Shown here one piece after another: positions 19,202 to 27,972 of a stretch of 32,944 nt of DNA (position 1 is the first letter of the stretch; every line of letters starts with the position of its first letter). A model generated the notes under the pieces. It saw only the letters and a list, made by a program, of their open reading frames with translations. It was not told where the DNA came from and did no database searches. The stretch spans positions 1-32,944 of the forward strand of contig JADGJC010000395.1 of the NCBI GenBank assembly GCA_027596075.1. Reading direction: 5' to 3'. The translations under genes and the position numbers were made by a program. This DNA comes from Rhizophlyctis rosea. Lineage: Eukaryota > Chytridiomycota > Chytridiomycetes > Rhizophlyctidales > Rhizophlyctidaceae.

Positions 19202-21445
19202 ATGCTCCCGCCCGAACTCCTTTTCACTATTCTTTCCTCATGCCCTCCTGGTGTTGCCTTCCGTTTGGGAGTACTGATAAATGTCAAATATTGCTTTCCT
19301 TATATTCGAGACGATGCTATACCATTTCTTTACAACGCGAGCGTGGATCGTGCGTCCGAAAAGGGTCAAATTTCGTTACTCGATTGGTGGAGGGAATGGG
19401 CGAAGAGACAGGAGAAACCGCTTCTTTGGTCGGTGAGCGCGATGGACGGAGCCAGCCGAAATGGTCACATTGCGGTTTTAGACTGGTGGAAGGGAAGCGG
19501 GTTGGAATTGCAGTGGACAAAAGACGCGATGGACGGGGCCAGCAGAAACGGTCACATTGCGGTTTTGGATTGGTGGAAGGGAAGCGGTTTGCAAATGCAG
19601 TGGACAAAAGACGCGATGGACGGAGCCAGCAGAAACGGTCACATTGCGGTTTTAGAATGGTGGAAGAGAAGCGGGTTGGAATTGCGGTGGACCGAACGGG
19701 CGATGGATGGGGCCAGCGAGAATGGTCACGTCGTGGTTCTTGATTGGTGGAGGGAATGGGCGGAGAAACAGGAGAAACCGCTCCTTTGGTCGGTGAACTC
19801 GATGGACGGGGCGAGCAGAAACGGCCACATTGCGGTTTTAGATTGGTGGAAGGGGAGCGGGTTAAAAGTGCGGTGGGCGGAATGGGCGATGGACGGGGCC
19901 AGCCGAAACGGCCACATTGCGGTTTTAGATTGGTGGAAGGGAAGCGGGTTGGAATTGCAGTGGACANNNNNNNNNNNNNNNNNNNNNNNNNNNNNNNNNN
20001 NNNNNNNNNNNNNNNNNNNNNNNNNNNNNNNNNNNNNNNNNNNNNNNNNNNNNNNNNNNNNNNNNNTGGACGGGGCCAGCCGAAACGGCCACATTGCGGT
20101 TTTAGATTGGTGGAAGGGAAGCGGGTTGGAATTGCAGTGGACAAAAGACGCGATGGACGGGGCCAGCAGAAACGGTCACATTGCGGTTTTGGATTGGTGG
20201 AAGGGAAGCGGTTTGCAAATGCAGTGGACAAAAGACGCGATGGACGGAGCCAGCAGAAACGGTCACATTGCGGTTTTAGAATGCTGGAAGAGAAGCGGGT
20301 TGGAATTGCGGTGGACCGAACGGGCGATGGATGGGGCCAGCGAGAATGGTCACGTCGTGGTTCTTGATTGGTGGAGGGAATGGGCGGAGAAACAGGAGAA
20401 ACCGCTCCTTTGGTCGGTGAACTCGATGGACGGGGCGAGCAGAAACGGCCACATTGCGGTTTTAGATTGGTGGAAGGGGAGCGGGTTAAAAGTGCGGTGG
20501 ACGGAATGGGCGATGGACGGGGCCAGCCGAAACGGCCACATTGCGGTTTTAGATTGGTGGAAGGGAAGCGGGTTGGAATTGCAGTGGACATATTCGGCGA
20601 TGGACGGGGCCAGCGAGAATGGTCACATCGCGGTTTTAGATTGGTGGAAGGAAAGTTCATTGAGCATGGTTTGGACTGTGAAAGCCATGGATAAAGCGAG
20701 CGAAAATGGTCAACTTTGGGTCCTTGATTGGTGGAAGAGGGTCGGGCCGGAGTTTGGTTGTTCCTTTCAGAGTATAAACCGGAAGGAAGTTGAGTCTTAT
20801 GATCCTGACAACCAGCTTCTTTGGGAAACGAGGTGGGAAATTCGCTGGTCGGAGAGAGCCATGGACAGGGCCAGCCTGAACGGTCACATCGCGGTTTTAG
20901 ATTGGTGGAAGGGGAGTGAGTTGAAATTGCAGTGGTCGGAGTTCGCTTTATTTGGGGCCAGCTGGAAGGGTCATGTTGCGGTTCTCGACTGGTGGAAGGA
21001 GTTCATCAGGCGCTTGTCATGCCCGGAAGAAGCCCTGGATTTCGCGAGCGGAGACGGTCATGTGGCGGTTTTAGAGTGGTGGACGAAGAGCGGGGTGCGA
21101 TTGCGGTGGACAAAAGACGCGATGGATTCCGCAAGCACAGACGGTCATGTAGCGGTTTTAGATTGGTGGAAACGGAGTGGCTTAGAATTGAGATGGTCGA
21201 ATCGGGCCTTGGATTGCGCGCACGATGTACTGGTTCTCGACTGGTGGAAGCAGAGCGGGTTAGAGCTGAAGTGGTCGGAGAATGTCGTTGAGCAGGCGAC
21301 ACGCAGGGGCGATATTGAGGTTTTGAGGTGGTGGGAGAAGAGTGGATTGGTGTCAAATTTGCAGCCGGGGGTGGGAGTTGAAATAGCGAGAATGTACCAT
21401 CTCGTAGGGGTCTTGGAATGGTGGAAAAAGCGTGGATTTGACTAG
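19202..21445 (+). CDS. Giant Trp-Trp ankyrin-like tandem-repeat protein (contains assembly gap)
   Basis: The first ATG of the frame, 19202, gives an F-box-like N-terminus (MLPPELLFTILSSCPPG). It is followed by tandem units of about 29 residues of the type DGASRNGHIAVLDWWKGSGL. Some units are 33 residues with an insert (WWREWAEKQEKPLLW). The AS.NGH.AVL core resembles the helix-loop of ankyrin repeats, with a distinctive WW pair in the second helix. Families like this are expanded in chytrids as far as I know. After residue ~480 the units degrade progressively (e.g. ASWKGHVAVLDWWKEF, ATRRGDIEVLRWWEKSG) to the stop at 21443-21445. Frame is kept across the 100-N gap, but true length is unknown. 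A substrate-recruiting adaptor (F-box plus repeats) is a plausible role, by inference only. Confidence 0.8.
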   Translation: MLPPELLFTILSSCPPGVAFRLGVLINVKYCFPYIRDDAIPFLYNASVDRASEKGQISLLDWWREWAKRQEKPLLWSVSAMDGASRNGHIAVLDWWKGSGLELQWTKDAMDGASRNGHIAVLDWWKGSGLQMQWTKDAMDGASRNGHIAVLEWWKRSGLELRWTERAMDGASENGHVVVLDWWREWAEKQEKPLLWSVNSMDGASRNGHIAVLDWWKGSGLKVRWAEWAMDGASRNGHIAVLDWWKGSGLELQWTXXXXXXXXXXXXXXXXXXXXXXXXXXXXXXXXXXDGASRNGHIAVLDWWKGSGLELQWTKDAMDGASRNGHIAVLDWWKGSGLQMQWTKDAMDGASRNGHIAVLECWKRSGLELRWTERAMDGASENGHVVVLDWWREWAEKQEKPLLWSVNSMDGASRNGHIAVLDWWKGSGLKVRWTEWAMDGASRNGHIAVLDWWKGSGLELQWTYSAMDGASENGHIAVLDWWKESSLSMVWTVKAMDKASENGQLWVLDWWKRVGPEFGCSFQSINRKEVESYDPDNQLLWETRWEIRWSERAMDRASLNGHIAVLDWWKGSELKLQWSEFALFGASWKGHVAVLDWWKEFIRRLSCPEEALDFASGDGHVAVLEWWTKSGVRLRWTKDAMDSASTDGHVAVLDWWKRSGLELRWSNRALDCAHDVLVLDWWKQSGLELKWSENVVEQATRRGDIEVLRWWEKSGLVSNLQPGVGVEIARMYHLVGVLEWWKKRGFD
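19442..20690 (+). repeat. Coding tandem repeat, 87-bp units in a higher-order duplicated block
   Basis: Units of 87 bp (some 99 bp) repeat head to tail. The six-unit block before the gap (19442-19966) is repeated after it (20067-20590) with almost no change. Clear differences are TGG to TGC (Trp to Cys, at about 20283) and GCG to ACG (Ala to Thr, about 20502). Such near-identity points to a very recent duplication or to an assembly artefact around the gap. Confidence 0.85.
19967..20066. other. Assembly gap, exactly 100 N
   Basis: A run of exactly 100 N lies inside the repeat array. A round number is the usual placeholder for a gap of unknown size, so repeat copy number in this gene is not known. 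Confidence 0.95.
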
Positions 21446-21500
21446 GGGTTAGGGTTACAGAATCATGTTTAGGGTTGTATGTCAGGGTTGTATTTCGGTT
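21446..21500 (+). repeat. Degenerate telomere-like TTAGGG repeats
   Basis: Directly after the stop codon the sequence reads GGGGTTAGGGTTACAG, then TTTAGGGTTG, CAGGGTTG and TTTCGGTT. These are scattered variants of the TTAGGG telomere unit. The run is short and interrupted, so an interstitial relic or chance low complexity are both possible. Confidence 0.35.
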
Positions 21501-21943
21501 ATTAAAAAAATGGCTTGCAAGCAGCATCTCGGTTATTGTTCTGGGCTGCGTCCACGGAAAAGCGGAATCTCGATTGTCCGGATCCTTTTGGCAGCCCAGA
21601 AGTAGTTGTAAGATTGTTAAAGTTGTTCGGGGAGAAGTCTTTTTTGTCACCGTATCCAGTGATCTTGAACGCCACTTCACCTCTGTTGAGCAGTTGACAG
21701 GTGTCGGGTTACGTGTCATCTCAGCACCGGTCATATGTACGTCTCACCCGGCGCCACCTGTCACAAGCGTGTTTCATAGGGAACCTGAGCCATCCGAAAT
21801 GTCTACAAAATACCAGCCCCCCTCCCACCCCCCGAAATTTTCAACAACCACGAACCTATTTTGTGGCGCAGGTTATTCGGCGACATTTACATTTACATAG
21901 TCAACAATTTCTTCGTCTTCTCATCCATTGAAAGTAGCAAAGA
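21501..21943. other. Intergenic stretch, no gene supported
   Basis: A plus frame is open over much of it, but it starts on a non-ATG codon and becomes Pro/Ser/Thr-rich low complexity; the opposite strand is also open. No domain recognised. It probably holds the 3' UTR of the repeat protein and the promoter of the small gene at 21944. Confidence 0.4.
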
Positions 21944-22387
21944 ATGTCGCAGAGACCCGTAGAATTGTTGCGGTAAGGAAACAGTATCTGTTATCTATCT
22001 TGTTCAAAGGAACGCAAACTGAACCTTAACAGGACTCAACAGGACGCCCCAAGTTTCCCCATTCGTCTCGTTGACGACACAGTCATTGAACTGCGGTCCG
22101 GCTCGGAGTTTCCCCGCAACGCACACCCGAAAGCGCCTTTGCTTCTTGCTGCTACCTCAGTCGCCGGCCGCGATCGAACGGTAGTTGTCGGAACTACCTG
22201 GGGCAGCTTGAAAGATGTCATGGACCACATTGACTCCGTTTCGCTAAACGAAATTATGTCCGTGTATCGTTCTTGCAAGCGGCTAATCGATGACACGGAC
22301 TTCGAAGTGGCTAGGCGCTCACCCGCGAAATGGGCTGACGTCATGGCTGACCTCATTTGGATGTTGGCGGTGGGTAGGATGGGCTGA
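21944..22387 (+). CDS. Small two-exon gene, 127 aa, unrecognised
   Basis: Exon 1 is 21944-21972 (starts MSQRPVELL) and exon 2 is 22033-22387. The 60-nt intron starts GTAAGG and ends TTAACAG. Using the first of two nearby AGs keeps the frame; the second (22041-22042) would not. The product is soluble, with a Val-rich strand (RTVVVGTTWGSL) and a helical C-terminus (SLNEIMSVYRSCKRLI, then WADVMADLIWML). No family recognised. The good donor, phase fit and coding-like composition support it; the alternative is a longer antisense frame with weaker composition. Confidence 0.5.
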
Positions 22388-22435
22388 ATGTGCGTAAGCA
22401 TGTATGATTGAAGCTTCATATATTCATCTATTCCC

Positions 22436-22637
22436 TTATAGATCAAACACAAAGTCAATCGTACGCCCATCTTTGTGCTCAAAAATGTGAATGACCTCAC
22501 GGCCACAGACGTTGCCTCGACATCTGACTCGACTCAATTCCCTTTCAGTGGCCTCAACAGCTCGTTTTTGCTCATCAGTTAGACCAGTTAATCCGTACCA
22601 ACGCGTTTGAAGTTGTGGATGTATATATTTCAAGGGT
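22436..22637 (-). CDS. Probable terminal exon of an unrecognised minus-strand gene
   Basis: A minus frame ends at TAA 22438-22436 with convincing composition (LTDEQKRAVEATEREL, then RCRGNVCGREVIHIFEH). It lacks an ATG. An acceptor AAAAAG just before 22637, with two CTAAT branch-point-like motifs upstream, suggests it is a 3' exon. Upstream exons could not be fixed. A 42-codon ATG frame at 22775-22647 (MGPRNIIQDNYYSGRW...) on the same strand also looks coding but is in another phase. Its stop faces that of the plus-strand gene ending at 22387. Confidence 0.35.
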
Positions 22638-22639
22638 CT

Positions 22640-23937
22640 TTTTGCATTAGTGTTTGGAACGTATTAGTCTATTCAATAGGTCGTCCATTGGCCTGATGTT
22701 GCAACCGCCCCAAGTCTCCGCAACACCCCATCGTCCACTGTAATAGTTATCTTGAATGATATTACGAGGCCCCATCCCCTATGACAGCCCATCACATATG
22801 AATCAGTTGGACTAGCCCTCTGCAACCTTCCTGTTGATTGATACAAATGACCTTGAATCAATCCTGTCCCTCCTCATCCTCCTCTTGCGATGGCAGCAAC
22901 TCGTTGACTTGGTATGGCGGGACCTTGGTAAGGAGTTGGCTATTCGCACACTCATCTGACCGGGCAAGGAGTCAGCTCAAGAGCTTAATGCATGCCCAGA
23001 ACGTTCATGTGATTAAAAACAGAACGAAAAAGAGGAACCACGTCTCAACCCCCGCACCCAGTGAGCGATCTACCTAGCCGTCACGCAAGAAGCAACACGG
23101 TGATGTTGGGGTGTCGAATGAAACATGAGGGATCTGTTCAAGGTGGTGCCTCATGGAATGGAGCAAATCACCAGGTGAACACTGGAGTCCGACGGCATCA
23201 TGGTTTTTGATTTCGTTCTCAGGCCATTTCCACTATATGCAGAAACGTTGGCCTCTCTGCACGTTGGCATTCTTTTCCCTTGCATAGCAATGGCAGATGA
23301 CTTGACGTAAAATGCTGAAAGCCACGTTGCAAGGCCATAGCAGCTGTATCTGGAGAGGAGTAGGCAAGAGGTACCGGCGCAACTGCCCAAATGGTGAGCA
23401 TGAAGAACCAACCGTCTGGTATTGCTCGGAGGAGGCCGTACATTGTAACCTCCCGCTGACCGAGTACAGCCACAGTGGGTCCGAACCTTCGTATTCCTCT
23501 GATGAATTTCAAGTATCAAGTATTCGCACGGAGCCGCAAAGTGTTCGCATGAGGACACTTATCAACAGGAAGAATCCACCTGCTCAACGTCGTGGTCGCT
23601 AGTCTTGTAGAACCATTGTCATGCACTCCGTGTCTCGGTGATGGCAAGTCAATCTGGCGCGCAAATGCAAAGGAAGTGAAAAAGCGCCGAGACAGTGCAT
23701 TACCTCACACGTGTCGCTAACTCGCCCGTAGCAGCTTCTTTTCCCTGCAATACCACCAAAGGAAAAGAATCAATTGGGCGATCCCTACCGGATTCCGTTA
23801 GGTGTCGACCTACCTCATAACGAACCGGATGAGAGACGCTCAAAAGCGAGCGAGCTTGATCAGAGGCAGCAATCAGTGGGCACTGCTCTCTGTGGTAGAT
23901 AAGCTACGATGTTGAGCTAGTAGCCTCGGGAAACAGT
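22640..23937. other. Unresolved stretch with overlapping coding-like frames
   Basis: On minus, 22861-22960 contains an acidic frame (LLPSQEEDEEGQD). At about 23219-23512 a hydrophobic minus frame (FFMLTIWAVAPVPLAY) overlaps a polar plus frame ending at 23602 (EPTVWYCSEEAVHCNL). Both look partly coding and cannot both be real. No domain recognised and no splice chain was found. From 23603 to 23937 I see nothing. Confidence 0.25.
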
Positions 23938-24766
23938 ATGTCGCAAAGAAATTTCGCCTACGCATGGACTTACAGACTGTGTAAAATCTTATCTCGCTCG
24001 CTTTTGAGCACTCTAAATGATCGTTCTGTTGACCTTTCTCACTGTTATCTCAGACATCCGGGCGGACTTTCGATATTAGCCGAGTATCGCCAAGATGACT
24101 TTGGCCACAATGAACTGCAGACAGCAATAAGGGTTGGTCTGCATGAACCAAAACGGTAACTTTGGTCTTGTGGTCCGCTGCCAACCATGCCTGGTTTTGG
24201 ACCCTGTCATCTCAGTACCTTGCTGATCATCCTTCCATTTGACTGATATGACCTTCCAACGCCATGAGACAAAGATGAGTGGTTACATAGATGACCATCG
24301 GTGCGTCGACGTGCCAGTGATCCATCAACATTGGCGAGGGATACGTGGATGCACTTGTTCGGATGTCCTTTTTGGTATTTTGGGCAGTCATCCAAGATAA
24401 GGAATTCGATTCCTCCGCGCTCTGTGCACGGTAGGAAAATGCCTGCCCGCTCCCCTTACCACAAGTTTAGACTGTAAGACCGTACACCTGTAACCGTTTC
24501 TTGATATACGACAGTTGGACACTGTGGAGAAGTTTGCAATGATGATCCATTGCAAATTCACGTCATCTGTCTCAACCTCGCAACTTTTTTCGGCAGTCAT
24601 TGACCCAAACGAGAGAGTGCAAGAGTTATCCCGACGGCTGTCCGAGAACATACAAAGTGCTGGGCGGTGGTGGGCATTTTCAAATCCTTCCGGGAAGGAA
24701 GAACTGATTGTGCAGATTCGGACTTTAGCTTTGTTCGAACATTCCGAGCTATTCACACTGAGTTAG
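23938..24766 (+). CDS. Tentative multi-exon gene or relic, unrecognised
   Basis: Three plus-strand blocks look coding. 23938-24157 starts at ATG (MSQRNFAYAWTYRLCK) and ends at a donor CG|GTAACT. About 24331-24471 (RDTWMHLFGCPFWYFG) follows an acceptor GCCAG in matching phase. 24515-24766 follows an acceptor ACGACAG and reads VEKFAMMIHCKF... to a stop. The first two join in frame; the third does not join to the second with the donors I can see (phase mismatch). It is either a broken gene or one whose middle exon I have misplaced. No known domain. Confidence 0.3.
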
Positions 24767-27281
24767 ATCGCCATCGTGGTGTGGTTGGGTTCGCCATTGT
24801 CTTGTTTGAAGTCAGCGTTCCTGCATTGTCTTGTATGCCGGTTGCTCAGTCCAAGGGCTGTAGATCGGTCGGTCATCTCCGGACGATGGACAAGTAAAAC
24901 GGATGCGGCGCCACCCTCCGTGCTATGCGCGCGTTGAAGGTATCAGGAGTTTTACGAGAAAAGCGTTACGTTACTTTTCCAGGCAATATTAAACTGAAGA
25001 AACTCTTACCTTTCTGGCATGCATGAGTTGACATTCTTGCGGGACTTTGCCCAAAGTGTGTCAACCCTATGCCACCACCGTCTGGTCATACTCGGGCCAT
25101 CCTTCCATTTACGCTCGCATTGATGATTGCTCAAGTTGACTGCCTAGGTGCTTGAGGTAGATGATTCTTGATTCCGCGTGAACAGATGCGGACAAGGTTC
25201 TGGGGATGAAAGGGAGCGACCTTTGCAAACATCACGTCACATCGTTCTGGAACGCAACGCCCATAGGTGAAATCAGCGGTACCAATTAATCCACCATATC
25301 GCCTGTTTGCTTTTTTCTGAGTGGGGTCATTATTATCAAGGTGAGTGATGGCTACTTACAACGCACATTGAGCTGCGTGCGCATATCTCGTTATCTAGGC
25401 CTCAAGTTCGTATGACGTTGGCTTCAGTCGTTCAAGGCGGGCAATCTGTGCAAGTGTTTATTTTCATGCACCTCCTTCAGCGATCACGCGCTGAAGTGCT
25501 CAAGCAGCAAAAACTGTAGCGCCACTCAAGGCGTTTGTGTATAGAAAGACAGTATGGGACGGTATGCGGACCGCTCGCTTCATTTCCGTTTGGCAGTCTT
25601 CCCTTTCTTTAACGTACTATATGCTGCTAATGTTGGTAACCGAAGGGCTGCGTAAGGTAGTTCTGTCCTTGACGAGCGGGTCGCACAAGAAAAGGAGTTT
25701 GATCTGCGCCGAGCTGTGCAGAGTCTGAGATTATACGGTATCCTCAAACAACAATGATTTTGGAGGTACATCAGAAGTGTTCCTCTTGGCACTCAAGATA
25801 AACAATTTTGTGCCGCTCTTCTGCTGTCGTGACATAGCGATGCTCCGGGATGATCTCATTGCAAAATACGTGAAGTACCCAACAGTCGGTCATTCAACGT
25901 GTGCTCAGTTGGCAAGTTCGGTGGGTCAGGAACCAAATTCGACATTCTTTCTTCCGTGCTTCTGACCGTTCCTCTCAGCAAAAAAACGTTAGTTCGTGCC
26001 GCAGACGCGTCATCCATTGAGTTGAACAATCCAATGGTGCCAGATTAGGCGGATGAATAAACACTTGGCGCACAAATTACTTGTTGAATGAACATGACAC
26101 AACACTGTCCCTGTCCAAATCCTTTGAAGCCAGTGAAGATGTGCCGCACAAGTTTGGAAAATAGAAAATGCAATATGGCAGTTTGGAAACACTCAGATAA
26201 TCTGCGCTCGTCATAATTCATCCCGAAGCCTGCATGCCTGATTGTTTTGGGCCGTCCATGTGGTGAACCGTCATCTGCGTGAGTAGCAAGCACAAGTGGA
26301 ACGTTTGAATTGCAGGCCGAGATAGCCATCCGCGCCGCGATATTACCTTACTCCGAGGCGAACGTTGAGCAATTTTCATAAGAGTCTTTTGCTTGAACGC
26401 TGTCGCGCGCGCGTCGTCGTCTGGAAGACATCTTTACGCATGTCGGTTTCCGGTTGGTGGATAGTACAAGTCCATGGGTTAGCGGCATTCTTTTTTTGCG
26501 GACATGCTGCACGTGTTGCCGAGGGCTGTTCTCAGGTCCTACGAAAAGGAAGGATGGCCCTGATGCATAAATGTAAGAGAACGTTTGTGTCATTCCTATG
26601 CATGATAACAACACCATCAGTGTCTGCACCTTACGTTTGAGGAATGAGAGCAAGTGAAGGCTCGGGTTGAAAGTGAGTCGGGGGTTCGTGATACACAACA
26701 AGTACAGCAGATAAGGTTGACTTTGAGGCGTCAACTCTGCCCCAGCGCCAGAATGCACTCCGACCAACGGTTTCATTGTACGGGATGCTTAGATAGCTTG
26801 CAATCTGTCTACAAGCTTCCTAGTCAAAGGTATGTAGGCAATGAGGGGATTTACTGCTTGACAATTTTATGCAGTCTGGATTTGGAAAGTCTAGCCGATA
26901 GCAATCACCAAAAAACTGTCCATGCGACGTTCGCCGTCTGACTGCTGATGACGTTGATTGCAGCTCGGAAGTATATTTTTCTCACGGACAATTTGCATGC
27001 GCCCACTCTTGAAGCGCCTATGTTATGATGCGCCATAATCCTTAATCATGCAACGATTAGGTAGTGTAAAATGTAACTGGCACCAAACAACTGTGAATGT
27101 CGTCCGTCATGATTGATGCCGAAACGAAAAAACAGACCCATTTATTCGCAGTGCTGTGGCAGAGTGCATTGCTCGGCAGCAGCATCACATCCTCTGCATT
27201 GGCTTTTTTTTAGCTTTGACCATCTGACACACACATAACCACATCACTTCCGTGGATGATCCGCCCCAGTTCAGACTCACA
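24767..27281. other. Gene-poor stretch, nothing supported
   Basis: Only short overlapping frames without motifs, on both strands. No RNA gene, inverted repeat or mobile-element domain was recognised in these 2.5 kb. Confidence 0.5.
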
Positions 27282-27890
27282 ATGGCGCCATCGAGTGCCA
27301 AACAAACCGGGTTGGAAATCAGGCAGCAGATCAGGCAGTTCTCTGTCCGGTGGCACAGCCTCATCGGTCGGGTGACCAACATCGCCCGGGATAGCTGGCT
27401 AGCTACATCTATCGTCAATGACATCCATCAATGCACCAAAATCCACCGTCTGCATGGAATCTCATACATGTTGATCCCGCAAATCTTGGCCTATCCAAGG
27501 TAAAGAGAATAGGAATTTGAATCATGCGTAAGCTGTAAGTTGGAGCCCATCCAACCAAGCCACATCGGGGACACCCAACCTCCGTATTGCACGTGTTTCG
27601 AACCAATTTGGATATGTGGCTTAGCGGTGTTTGATTTTGACGGGTTCGTGTTGCCGATTCACCAGCACACCTGTTACGGTTCATTGAAATCCATACTAGC
27701 GGAGGCAGGAGGTGATGGACTCGATCTCCACAAAGCGCAGAGCTTCACTCCTGTCGACAAACCCACGCTGCGCCTCTTGGATAACGGGTTGCGCTCGTTC
27801 AATGTTGCTTGTGCTGGCGGGAGGGTAAAATACATCTTTTTCGACGCGTCCCCTTCAAATCGTCACTTTCAGCCTCAAGCAACATTGTAA
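27282..27890 (+). CDS. Unrecognised gene, probably two exons, about 191 aa
   Basis: Exon 1 starts at ATG 27282 (MAPSSAKQTGLEIRQQ) and runs to 27499. A GTAAAG donor and CGTAAG acceptor at 27531-27532 would join it in frame to 27533-27890. The implied intron is only 33 nt, shorter than all others in the window, so the join is doubtful. Exon 2 is well-formed (CTCFEPIWICGLAVFDFDGF, later FNVACAGGRVKYIFF) and ends at TAA 27888. The N-terminal part is helical and basic; the C-terminal part is Cys-containing and strand-rich. No family recognised. The stop is 82 bp before the ATG of the PARP receptor gene, so that gene's promoter lies in or next to this 3' end. Confidence 0.5.
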
Positions 27891-27913
27891 TTCAACACAG
27901 GCCCACAAACAGC

Positions 27914-27921
27914 TTATATAT
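27914..27921 (+). promoter_or_regulatory. TATA box of the PARP receptor gene
   Basis: TTATATAT lies about 52 bp upstream of the ATG at 27973, in the short spacer after the preceding gene. Confidence 0.5.
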
Positions 27922-27972
27922 CGATTTTTTGACCGGTCGGCAGGATTCTCCAGCGAAGACCGATTGCCCCCC

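Noticed and set aside
19317..20660. 447-codon minus-strand frame (Pro/Ser/Arg-rich)
   Set aside because: It is the antisense of the coding repeat. Units are multiples of three, so one open antisense frame stays open through every copy. It also runs through the N gap.
19744..20694. Plus-strand frames in a second phase over the repeat array
   Set aside because: Same cause as above; the protein-like frame with WW ankyrin-like units and an F-box-like start is clearly the real one.
21006..21734. 242-codon minus-strand ORF
   Set aside because: Its larger part is antisense to the repeat protein; the remainder has no recognisable feature.
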